Source: Planctomycetaceae bacterium (GTDB lineage Bacteria > Planctomycetota > Planctomycetia > Pirellulales > Thermoguttaceae). Taken from it: DNA of 5,743 bases. The stretch spans positions 1 through 5,743 of the forward strand of contig JAITAZ010000283.1 of assembly GCA_031283825.1 (NCBI GenBank), in the 5' to 3' direction. This document shows, piece after piece, positions 1-5,507 of the stretch. The position numbers and the translations under genes are program-made. The notes under the pieces were generated by a model. It ran no database searches. It had not been told where the DNA came from and saw nothing but the letters and a program-made list of their open reading frames with translations. Position 1 is the first letter of the stretch; each line of letters starts with the position of its first letter.

Positions 1-6
1 ACTTGT

Positions 7-528
7 CTATTCTTTATCGACTTTGAATCTGCAAGTTCGGTCTCCGGACGCCCAGCAATCTACCTCTTTGGCTTTGAATACTTGCCCTGTGTACTTGTAA
101 AAAATTCCGGCAATGAATCCTTCGTCATAATTGCAAACCTCCACGCCGATATCAGGTAGTCCCGAACAATCTAAATCTTCTGACACGGTCAAAACAAAAT
201 TTCCCGCTTCCGGATCGGCTTTCTCAATTCTCAAAATTCCTATTCCTAGCTCTCTCATTACTCTCTGCAATTCCGCAACAAATCCATTTAACGGCAATTC
301 TGCAAACTGTTTCAGGAACTTCTCAAAAAAGAACATTCCCGCAAGTTTGCCTGCGTCATAAAATAACGTATTGCAAACATCCGTCCCAAAACGTTGTTCC
401 GCTACGTCCCTAAACGTGTATTGCATCAAACGATACAACACCAAATTAACATTTTCGCCAAGATTCGGACGACCCGCGTCCAAATCGCCAATTATATCCC
501 ACGTAAATTCATACATCCGTTCCGTCAT
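7..528 (-). CDS. Stand-alone V4R-domain (4-vinyl reductase type) small-molecule-binding protein
   Basis: A 173-residue soluble protein with no signal peptide or membrane segment. The C-terminal part (about residues 108-170) looks like a V4R domain, the fold found in BchJ and in the sensor region of XylR/DmpR/MopR-type regulators. C132, E155, C158 and C166 give the spacing C-x22-E-x2-C-x7-C. That matches, as I recall it, the zinc site of MopR (C155, E178, C181, C189), so a bound zinc is likely. The N-terminal half (about 20-105) is helical and resembles the dimerising part of such sensors. There is no DNA-binding or ATPase domain, so it is a single-domain sensor or binding protein rather than a regulator on its own. 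The ligand is unknown. The reading frame stays open upstream to a TTG at 540, but that TTG lies inside the ribosome-binding site, so ATG at 528 is the start. The family call is good; the function is open. Confidence 0.8.
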   Translation of the reverse strand: MTERMYEFTWDIIGDLDAGRPNLGENVNLVLYRLMQYTFRDVAEQRFGTDVCNTLFYDAGKLAGMFFFEKFLKQFAELPLNGFVAELQRVMRELGIGILRIEKADPEAGNFVLTVSEDLDCSGLPDIGVEVCNYDEGFIAGIFYKYTGQVFKAKEVDCWASGDRTCRFKVDKE

Positions 529-532
529 AATT

Positions 533-538
533 TCCTCC
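533..538 (-). promoter_or_regulatory. Ribosome binding site that fixes the V4R gene start
   Basis: On the minus strand GGAGGA lies 4 bases before the ATG at 528. An alternative in-frame TTG at 540-538 would place this Shine-Dalgarno inside the coding region, so the shorter form is preferred. Confidence 0.75.
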
Positions 539-554
539 AAAAAATAATTTTTTA

Positions 555-629
555 TCAGACAACATGTCCAACTAAAAAAATAACGCCAAAAAAATCAATA
601 CTCATCCGCAACCCTACATCGTTGTCTGA
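555..629. repeat. Inverted repeat TCAGACAAC / GTTGTCTGA upstream of the V4R gene
   Basis: TCAGACAAC at 555-563 is matched perfectly by its reverse complement at 621-629, with 57 bases between. If one C is bulged the arms extend by ATG/CAT to 12 pairs. It lies just upstream of the minus-strand V4R gene, where a promoter and operator would be expected. It could be a regulator site or a loop in the 5' leader. A chance match cannot be excluded in such AT-rich DNA, although these arms are less AT-rich than the surroundings. Confidence 0.4.
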
Positions 630-974
630 CATTTTCATTTGGCAACAACTACTCAGTCAAAATATTTTTCTCAACAGACAAAGGAGACTTATAGGACATT
701 GTTCTTGAGTCTTTTCAAACCAGATTTTAACCCCAAACGTCTCTTGTTATTTATTCGTCTCATTGATCCGTCCAATATCGTCTCTAGCCGCAATCCCATA
801 TTCGACATTCACGCTAGACGCTCTTTAAATTTCACTCAACTAAAGATAAAAATACAAATTTCGCTTCGTTACTTTTGATAATATTAACTTAAATTCTAAT
901 TAAAATCACGCTCAATTAATAAAAGAAGGTAATATTGTCCAAATTTAATATTCAAAGTCAATACCCTCGCGTCA

Positions 975-1019
975 AATCGATACAATCAATACAATCGACG
1001 CAATCGATATAATCATAAA
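975..1019. repeat. Tandem repeat, five 9-base units of AATCRAYRC type
   Basis: Five consecutive 9-base units start at 975, 984, 993, 1002 and 1011. Every unit begins with AATC, and the first four fit AATC-R-A-Y-R-Y (for example AATCGATAC, AATCAATAC, AATCGACGC). The fifth (AATCATAAA) is degenerate. The register is exact with no spacer. It sits about 400 bases upstream of the BtaA-type gene. It could be a simple tandem repeat or a clustered protein-binding site; the AATCGA core recurs near the candidate promoter at 1285-1312. Confidence 0.65.
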
Positions 1020-1284
1020 ATACGGCACTATAAAAAAATCAAATTTTAATATTCGGCTTTAATCTATTGACATAATCGTAGTCGAAAGATAATATTTTCT
1101 CACACTTTTACCTCGCTAGATAATTTTGACCAAATACATTTTCCAGATACTAAGGAATAAATTTATTTTTTGCGTCCGAATAAAGATTAGACATTGCTCA
1201 ACCAAAATCAATAAATCAAATTCGGCGCATATATCAGAATTTCGTAGCGTTTTGAGTAATTGCAATTTGTGAAAGATCAAAATG

Positions 1285-1312
1285 AATCGAATACGATTTG
1301 TTAAATTCGATT
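1285..1312. promoter_or_regulatory. Dyad AATCGAAT-N12-ATTCGATT, possible operator
   Basis: AATCGAAT at 1285-1292 and its exact reverse complement at 1305-1312 are separated by 12 bases. A smaller stem (AATCG/CGATT, 4-base loop) lies within 1285-1298. The right arm overlaps the first two bases of a candidate -35 hexamer, a position typical of a repressor site. The regulator is unknown. Confidence 0.35.
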
Positions 1313-1339
1313 GACGCTTTGGTCTTATTATTTTTTACT
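1311..1339 (+). promoter_or_regulatory. Candidate sigma-70 promoter for the BtaA-type gene
   Basis: TTGACG at 1311-1316 matches 5 of 6 positions of the -35 consensus. After a 17-base spacer, TTTACT at 1334-1339 matches 4 of 6 of the -10. This would leave a leader of roughly 75 bases before the ATG at 1422. In AT-rich DNA such matches are frequent, so this is only a best guess. Confidence 0.3.
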
Positions 1340-1403
1340 TTTTACTTGCGATTTGCGTTGCTTCGAATTATCAAATTCTAGCGCGAGTTGCGTAACCTAC
1401 ATT

Positions 1404-1410
1404 AAAGGAG
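1404..1410 (+). promoter_or_regulatory. Ribosome binding site that fixes the BtaA-type gene start
   Basis: AAAGGAG ends 11 bases before ATG at 1422. The frame is open upstream to a TTG at 1311, but that start has no Shine-Dalgarno and would add 37 residues absent from the family's usual N-terminus. ATG 1422 is therefore chosen. Confidence 0.7.
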
Positions 1411-1421
1411 TTCTATTCATT

Positions 1422-2624
1422 ATGAGTAAAATTAGCGAATGGATGAGCGGTCGCGTTTTTAGAATTGTGCATGGTAATAATCTTGTTTACAACACTTGCT
1501 GGGAAGACCCGCGTATTGATAAACAAGTATTAAATCTCACGCCGGACGACAACGTGTTGGTAATAACGTCGGCGGGTTGTAACGCGCTTTCATACGCGTT
1601 GACGGGCTTGAATCGCGTTTACGCAGTCGATATGAATCCGCGTCAGAATGCGTTGTTAGAATTAAAGATAGCGGCAATACGTTATCTCGATTTTGAAACG
1701 TTTTTTCAAATGTTCGGCAACGGAAGACTCGGCGGAATTCGCGGTATCTACTACGCAAAATTACGTAACGACCTTTCAACATGGTCCCAAAAATATTGGG
1801 ATAAACGAATAAAAAAATACTTCGACAGCAAACGCAAGAGCTTCTACTTCTGCGGAACAACAGGAACTTTTGCTCGTTTCATAAATTTTTATATCGACAA
1901 AAGAAAAGACTTGAGGTCTTGCGTTCACGATATTCTTTCGTCAAATACAATCGAAGAACAACGCGAAATTTGGTTTGGCAAATTGCGAGATAAATTATGG
2001 AGTAATTTGATCAAATTCGTGATGAACCGCGATACTACTCTTTCGATGCTTGGCGTGCCGTTGGCTCAACGTAAACAAATTGAAACGCAATACGACGGCG
2101 GCGTAGTTAAATTCGTGCAAGATTGTCTCGATTCAGTATTTGGAGAATTGCCAATTCAAGATAATTACTTCTGGAGAGTTTACGCAACAGGAAGTTATAC
2201 GCCGAGTTGTTGCCCCGAATATTTACAGTACGAAAATTTTGTCAAGTTGAAAAACGGACTAATTAACAAAATCGAAATCCATACCAATACGGTTGAGGGA
2301 TTTTTGAGATCAAAACCATACATTAAAATTTCGCGTTTTGTTTTACTCGACCACATGGATTGGTTGTCGTATCATCTTTACGACGCGCTCGTTAAAGAAT
2401 GGGAAATGATTATCAGTCATGCAACTCCGCAAGCCAGAATACTGTGGAGAAGCGGAGGTCTGAAAACAGAATATATCGACGCTGTACCGGTCGAATTTAA
2501 CGGCGAAAAAATTAAACTCGGCGAAATGTTAAATATACAAACCGAAAAAGCGGCAGAACTACATAAACTAGACCGCGTCCACACCTACGGCAGCTTTTAT
2601 ATCGCCGACTTAAAGAACAGTTAA
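1422..2624 (+). CDS. btaA: BtaA-type S-adenosylmethionine:diacylglycerol 3-amino-3-carboxypropyltransferase (DUF3419)
   Basis: This 400-residue protein is close to the length of known bacterial BtaA (about 410). BtaA moves the 3-amino-3-carboxypropyl group of S-adenosylmethionine to diacylglycerol, giving diacylglycerylhomoserine, the first step to betaine lipids (DGTS). The second step is N-methylation by BtaB. Visible signs are the family hallmark NTCWEDPRID at 24-33, a SAM-binding glycine-type loop (VLVITSAGCNAL, 45-56), the acidic residue D70 within AVDMNPRQNALLELK (68-82) that should hold the SAM ribose, and the later conserved blocks LDHMDW (309-314) and RILWRSGG (339-346). There is no signal peptide; it is expected at the inner face of the membrane. 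No btaB-like methyltransferase is in the window, so the final lipid cannot be read from here. The family call is strong. The exact reaction is inferred, since some DUF3419 proteins are uncharacterised. Confidence 0.85.
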   Translation: MSKISEWMSGRVFRIVHGNNLVYNTCWEDPRIDKQVLNLTPDDNVLVITSAGCNALSYALTGLNRVYAVDMNPRQNALLELKIAAIRYLDFETFFQMFGNGRLGGIRGIYYAKLRNDLSTWSQKYWDKRIKKYFDSKRKSFYFCGTTGTFARFINFYIDKRKDLRSCVHDILSSNTIEEQREIWFGKLRDKLWSNLIKFVMNRDTTLSMLGVPLAQRKQIETQYDGGVVKFVQDCLDSVFGELPIQDNYFWRVYATGSYTPSCCPEYLQYENFVKLKNGLINKIEIHTNTVEGFLRSKPYIKISRFVLLDHMDWLSYHLYDALVKEWEMIISHATPQARILWRSGGLKTEYIDAVPVEFNGEKIKLGEMLNIQTEKAAELHKLDRVHTYGSFYIADLKNS

Positions 2625-2642
2625 AATCGTAACTATCTATTT

Positions 2643-2715
2643 AAATTTTATAACCGTTCATTTTGTATTAGAGAAAAAAATCCTATATCCCGAAGGGGCG
2701 GCGTTTGTAAAATTT
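2643..2715. repeat. Palindromic element after btaA, possible terminator; partial copy of the GTAACCGTTCAC family
   Basis: AAATTTTATAAC (2643-2654) pairs imperfectly with GTTTGTAAAATTT (2703-2715), and a tight CCC-GAA-GGG hairpin lies inside at 2689-2697. TAACCGTTCA at 2651-2660 and the following run of A ending in TCCTA (2681-2685) closely match the left arm of the palindrome at 5508-5540, so this looks like a left half of the same repeat. It starts 18 bases after the btaA stop and may end its transcript, but there is no strong U-tract. Confidence 0.45.
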
Positions 2716-2847
2716 GTTTTAAATAATTATCAAGTTTTGAATTTTTTTGATTTTTAACAAATTTATATTTCATAAAATACGTGTTTGTACTTTTGTTAAA
2801 AAAACGTAACCGTTAACGGAATTTTTAAACTGTTCACACTTGAATTT

Positions 2848-2924
2848 GTAGAGACGCAATGCCTTGCGTCTCTATTGTTCGATCAAAAGATCACCGATAG
2901 AGACGCAAAGCATTGCGTCTCTAC
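2848..2924. repeat. Inverted pair of self-palindromic 28-mers (GTAGAGACGCAA type)
   Basis: A 28-base unit at 2848-2875 and its reverse complement at 2897-2924 differ at one base. Each unit is itself a hairpin with the perfect 11-pair stem TAGAGACGCAA / TTGCGTCTCTA and a 4-base loop. The 21-base spacer contains GATC-AAAA-GATC (2881-2892). From memory, GTAGAGACGC...GCGTCTCTAC palindromes are dispersed repeats in cyanobacteria and other phyla. The region can form two small hairpins or one long stem. Confidence 0.8.
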
Positions 2925-2934
2925 ATTGGGTTTA

Positions 2935-3064
2935 GGGAACTTCTAAAAACTAATTTTATTAGGAACGCGGGCGTCCCGCCTGCATGATAAACGCCTAAAT
3001 ATGCGGTCGAGACGACCGCGATCCTAGTAAAAATAAATTTTACATGAGGTTTTTAGAAGTTCCC
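2935..3064. mobile_element. 130-base MITE-like element with 16-base perfect TIRs and TTTA target duplication
   Basis: GGGAACTTCTAAAAAC (2935-2950) is exactly inverted at 3049-3064. TTTA lies directly outside both ends (2931-2934 and 3065-3068), which fits a 4-base target duplication. The interior is strongly structured: a middle stem TAGGAACGCGG (2960-2970) against CCGCGATCCTA (3016-3026) with one mismatch, and two hairpins, GCGGG-CGT-CCCGC (2967-2979) and GCGGTCG-AGA-CGACCGC (3003-3019). It has no coding capacity, so it would depend on a transposase elsewhere. The AT-rich ends and GC-rich core are typical of dispersed palindromic repeats. The TSD could be chance in AT-rich DNA. Confidence 0.6.
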
Positions 3065-3422
3065 TTTAGTAATTCAAATCCGAATTTAAAAACCCGTGAA
3101 CGGTTACTATTTATTTTTGTCAAAAATTATCAACAAAATTTGAGTCTTTAGAGATTGCCTAACGTGATATGAATTTAATAAAAATTAAATGATTGGAGAT
3201 TTCCAGTTGCAAAAACGTTGGTGAGTTTTTTGGGGGGTGTACAAATTTTTTTAATCATGTAGAATTTTCCGCAATCTGATTCGGACGTCGTTTTTTATTT
3301 GTATTTTTTGAACCATATTTCAATTGCTTATCTCTTCAATTAGATAATATCCGGTTACTCTCTTACAAAATTGAAACGACGCTTCAACAGCTAAAAATAA
3401 ACAAAAATTTTTATACAGACCA

Positions 3423-3443
3423 ATATTAACTTTTCGTTAATAT
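3423..3443. promoter_or_regulatory. Perfect dyad ATATTAAC-N5-GTTAATAT, candidate operator of the oxidoreductase gene
   Basis: Two perfect 8-base arms flank TTTTC. The site lies about 140 bases before the start codon at 3584. The size and spacing suit a dimeric repressor or a small hairpin in a long leader. No regulator gene is adjacent. Confidence 0.35.
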
Positions 3444-3570
3444 CATTAAACAATCCGCTCTCAAAATTTTGCCAAACCGCCGATTTACCAACTAAAATAT
3501 TCGGCGGCACAAAATTCAATCGCGAACAGTTTAAATCAAAGTCTGTTTCCAATTACACTAATCCTAACAA

Positions 3571-3576
3571 TAGGAG
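3571..3576 (+). promoter_or_regulatory. Ribosome binding site for the oxidoreductase gene
   Basis: TAGGAG lies 7 bases before ATG at 3584. It supports the start that places a twin-arginine motif at residues 5-9. Confidence 0.7.
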
Positions 3577-3583
3577 TATAAGA

Positions 3584-5089
3584 ATGAGAACAAATCGTCG
3601 TAGATTTTTACAAGCGGCAACCGTCGCAAGCGTTGGCTACTTAGTATCAGCCGGTAACGCTCAAGAAGAAAGCAATTCGCCCAATGAACAACTCGGCGTT
3701 GCTTGCATCGGCATTGGCGGAAAAGGAAGCGGAGACGCTGATCACGCCGTCAAATACGGTAAAGCTATCGCCATTTGCGACGTCGATAAAGGTCGACTCG
3801 ACGGCAAAGGTAACGGAGACGCCTATAAAAACGCGAAAAAATATGTCGATTTCCGAGAAATGCTAAATAAACACGAAAAAGAAATCGACGTCGTTACCAT
3901 CAGCACGCCAGACCACATGCACGCAGCCGCTACACTAATGGCTATGAGAATGGGTAAACACGTTTACACTCAAAAACCTCTCACTCGAACCATCTACGAA
4001 GCAAGACTACTCGCTAAAGTCGCAAAAGAAAAAGGCATCTGCTCGCAAATGGGAAATCAAGGCACATCACTAGATTCTTCACGAAACGCTATCGCACAAC
4101 TAAGAGGAGGCTTGATCGGTAAACTAAAAGAAGTTTACATTTGGTCAAATCGTCCTGTTTGGCCCCAAAATCCATTTGATCCAAACAGAACTCTTACAAT
4201 TGACGACTACGTTAAATACGCTAACGAAAAAGCCGGTGAAAACGCCGAAAAAATGATTAACGAGAAAAAAAATGCAATCGAAAATGGTCTCAAAGTTCTC
4301 GACTGGAAACTTTGGCTCGGCACGGCAAAAGATCGTCCTTACATGCCCGGTTTATATCATTCGTTTAATTGGCGCGGTTGGTGGGATTTCGGTAGCGGCG
4401 CACTCGGAGATATGGCTTGCCACCACTTCACTATTCCATTCGCCGCCTGCGATCTCAAAGACCCAACTTGGGTTCGCGCAAAATCATCAGGACACGATTT
4501 CAACATGTATCCTGCAAGTTCCATAATCGATTTCGAATTTCCAGCAAATGAAAATCGCGGCGTCTTGAAATTCCATTGGTACGACCGAAGAGGAAATCAA
4601 CCGCCGCGCGAAGTATTCGAAAAATACAAAATTCAACCCGGCGGAAGCGGAACGCTAATTATCGGCGAAGAAGGCGCAGCTCTCGATGTCGGCGATTACG
4701 GTCAAAACGTAACCTACTACAGAGAAGGAGGAGAAAAAATTGAAGACCGCGTCAAAGTGGATGTCGTCTATGCGGAAAATAAAGGAGATTTCGATTTAAA
4801 TCAAATGTACGAATTGTTCCGCGCTATCAAAGCAAAAAATCCGAAAATCGCCGTGTCGAATTTCGTTGACCGCGCCGGTCCAATGACAGAAACGATTCTG
4901 CTAGGTAATCTCGCCGTTTGGGCTGCGTCAAAACGTTTTGACGGAGATATTAAAGAAACCGAATGGGGCGAAAAAATCGAATGGGACGCAAAGAATCTCA
5001 AAGTTACAAATATAAAAGACATCAAAACACCCGGAGTCGAAGGTTTAATCAAACCAGTTTACGAACCCGGTTACGTTCTTGACGTCTGA
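3584..5089 (+). CDS. Tat-exported Gfo/Idh/MocA family oxidoreductase
   Basis: A 501-residue member of the NAD(P)-dependent sugar/inositol dehydrogenase superfamily. The N-terminus has a twin-arginine signal: NRRRFLQAA at 4-12, a mild hydrophobic stretch to about 23, and a likely cleavage after A26 (GNA-QEE). The Rossmann fold follows: G43-I-G45-G-K-G48, acidic D66 at the end of strand 2, STPDHMH at 107-113, and QKPL at 130-133, which stands for the EKP motif and carries its usual catalytic-region lysine K131. The C-terminal domain includes the WWDFGSGALGDMACHH block (266-281), usual in exported planctomycete paralogues. The cofactor would be bound before export. Substrate unknown; sugars or sugar acids from glycan breakdown are likely. 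A charged stretch rich in K, E and N (about 203-238) looks like an insertion before DWKLWLG (240-246). It stands alone, with no other enzyme gene beside it. Confidence 0.9.
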   Translation: MRTNRRRFLQAATVASVGYLVSAGNAQEESNSPNEQLGVACIGIGGKGSGDADHAVKYGKAIAICDVDKGRLDGKGNGDAYKNAKKYVDFREMLNKHEKEIDVVTISTPDHMHAAATLMAMRMGKHVYTQKPLTRTIYEARLLAKVAKEKGICSQMGNQGTSLDSSRNAIAQLRGGLIGKLKEVYIWSNRPVWPQNPFDPNRTLTIDDYVKYANEKAGENAEKMINEKKNAIENGLKVLDWKLWLGTAKDRPYMPGLYHSFNWRGWWDFGSGALGDMACHHFTIPFAACDLKDPTWVRAKSSGHDFNMYPASSIIDFEFPANENRGVLKFHWYDRRGNQPPREVFEKYKIQPGGSGTLIIGEEGAALDVGDYGQNVTYYREGGEKIEDRVKVDVVYAENKGDFDLNQMYELFRAIKAKNPKIAVSNFVDRAGPMTETILLGNLAVWAASKRFDGDIKETEWGEKIEWDAKNLKVTNIKDIKTPGVEGLIKPVYEPGYVLDV

Positions 5090-5125
5090 TTTATTTCAAA
5101 ATTTATCATTCGTTAGCCATAAAAA

Positions 5126-5226
5126 ATCGGGACAAATTTTCACGCTATTGGTAATTTTAGAACTCGTCTAAAATTTATTAACGTGAATTTTTGTCCCGAT
5201 AATTCTTTTCAAGAAGGAATTATTTT
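5126..5226. terminator. Stem-loops after the oxidoreductase gene, probable terminator or palindromic repeat
   Basis: A 19-base arm at 5126-5144 beginning ATCGGGACAAA is inverted at 5182-5200 with two mismatches. Inside it, AATTTTAGA (5153-5161) and TCTAAAATT (5167-5175) form a perfect hairpin with a 5-base loop. Immediately after comes ATAATTC (5199-5205) / GAATTAT (5217-5223), followed by TTT. The block begins 36 bases after the stop codon, a natural place for transcription to end. The weak U-tract and the long arms leave open that it is a repeat that happens to serve as a terminator. Confidence 0.5.
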
Positions 5227-5241
5227 GGTTTTGTCCATTGA

Positions 5242-5411
5242 GAATCTCTAAAATAACGAATGGGTAAAATCGCAACGCAATTTCACCAGTCGAAAATAAA
5301 TTCGTAACGTGATTTTTTTTTCGATGGGTGAAAATTCTAACGAATTTTTACCCATCGCTATTTTGAGAAACCGCTACGCGGTTTTAATTAAAATTGAATT
5401 TTTAGAGATTC
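5242..5411. repeat. 170-base palindromic element with GAATCTCTAAAA terminal inverted repeats
   Basis: GAATCTCTAAAA (5242-5253) is perfectly inverted at 5400-5411. Inside is a 16-pair hairpin, CGATGGGTGAAAATTC (5322-5337) against 5342-5357, with one G-T pair and a 4-base loop, and a second hairpin AAACCGC-TAC-GCGGTTT (5368-5384). The right arm of the first hairpin (5346-5367) can instead pair with 5246-5269, because the ATGGGT core also occurs there. Read from its right end, the TIR resembles that of the element at 2935-3064. There is no coding content and no clear target duplication. Confidence 0.55.
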
Positions 5412-5418
5412 CCGATTA

Positions 5419-5479
5419 TTGATCAGGTAGGCGACCTTTCGCCGAAAGGTCGCGAACATACGGTCGCCTACCAGATCAA
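5419..5479. repeat. GC-rich palindrome with two competing stems (GGTAGGCGACC / GGTCGCCTACC)
   Basis: An 18-base outer arm (5419-5436, TTGATCAGGTAGGCGACC) is inverted at 5462-5479 with a single mismatch. The 5' arm's GCGACC also belongs to an inner palindrome at 5431-5453 (GCGACCTTTC-GCC-GAAAGGTCGC, 10 pairs). The two stems share 5431-5436 and cannot both form fully. The block is much richer in GC than its surroundings and resembles dispersed repeats seen in other bacterial genomes. Confidence 0.7.
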
Positions 5480-5507
5480 GAACCGCCAACTGAATAGTTA
5501 CAATATT

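Larger units (their letters stand above)
541..1421. other. Long AT-rich divergent intergenic region, no convincing gene
   Basis: Between the divergent V4R and BtaA-type genes I find no protein-coding stretch I would defend. Plus-strand open frames at 394-708 and 639-878 have low-complexity translations that resemble no family. The second has an AAGGAG at 681-686 followed 12 bases later by an in-frame TTG at 699, which could encode 59 residues, but the product is unconvincing. The stretch holds the dyad at 555-629, a 9-base tandem repeat at 975-1019, and a dyad and candidate promoter at 1285-1339. The rest is featureless AT-rich sequence that may be decayed genes or long leaders. Confidence 0.6.
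2806..3107. repeat. Outer inverted-repeat frame (GTAACCGTT ends) enclosing two other elements
   Basis: GTAACCGTTAAC at 2806-2817 is the reverse complement of GTGAACGGTTAC at 3096-3107 with one mismatch. The similarity continues inward through a shared TTTTTAAA and TTGAATT, giving imperfect arms of about 35-45 bases (2806-2848 and 3071-3107). Inside lie the paired 28-mers (2848-2924) and the TTTA-flanked element (2935-3064). The arrangement suggests that an older palindromic element was invaded by others. No coding sequence is present. Confidence 0.6.
3108..3583. other. AT-rich upstream region of the oxidoreductase gene, no gene seen
   Basis: No open frame of note lies on either strand. Visible items are a small dyad TTATCT / AGATAA (3328-3333 and 3342-3347), the ATATTAAC dyad at 3423-3443 and the ribosome binding site at 3571-3576. 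A TTTAGAGATT at 3147-3156 resembles the right terminal repeat of the element ending at 5411 and could be a remnant, but no left partner is found. Confidence 0.5.

Noticed and set aside
394..708. 104-codon plus-strand open frame
   Set aside because: Overlaps the well-supported V4R gene on the other strand. The rest is AT-rich with no good start signal.
639..878. 79-codon plus-strand open frame (or 59 codons from TTG at 699 after AAGGAG)
   Set aside because: Starts at a TTG, has low-complexity composition and resembles no family. The Shine-Dalgarno spacing to the inner TTG is long.
1156..1167. Palindrome AATAAATTTATT
   Set aside because: Pure A/T palindrome, expected by chance in DNA of this composition.
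1537..1860. 107-codon minus-strand open frame inside btaA
   Set aside because: Antisense shadow of the BtaA-type gene. The translation is rich in R, S and C and has no family features.
2848..2924. CRISPR-like reading of the paired 28-mers
   Set aside because: The two units are inverted, not direct, and there is only one 21-base spacer. They are palindromic repeats, not an array.
3147..3156. TTTAGAGATT as a third copy of the 5400-5411 terminal repeat
   Set aside because: Only ten AT-rich bases match and no left end with the matching inverse is nearby.
3215..3238. T-run followed by six G in the oxidoreductase upstream region
   Set aside because: Simple homopolymer tracts with no partner sequence. 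Not enough for a quadruplex or a terminator.
4272..4526. 84-codon open frame inside the oxidoreductase gene
   Set aside because: Out-of-frame shadow of a strongly conserved coding region.
4801..5052. 83-codon minus-strand open frame
   Set aside because: Antisense shadow of the oxidoreductase gene's 3' part.
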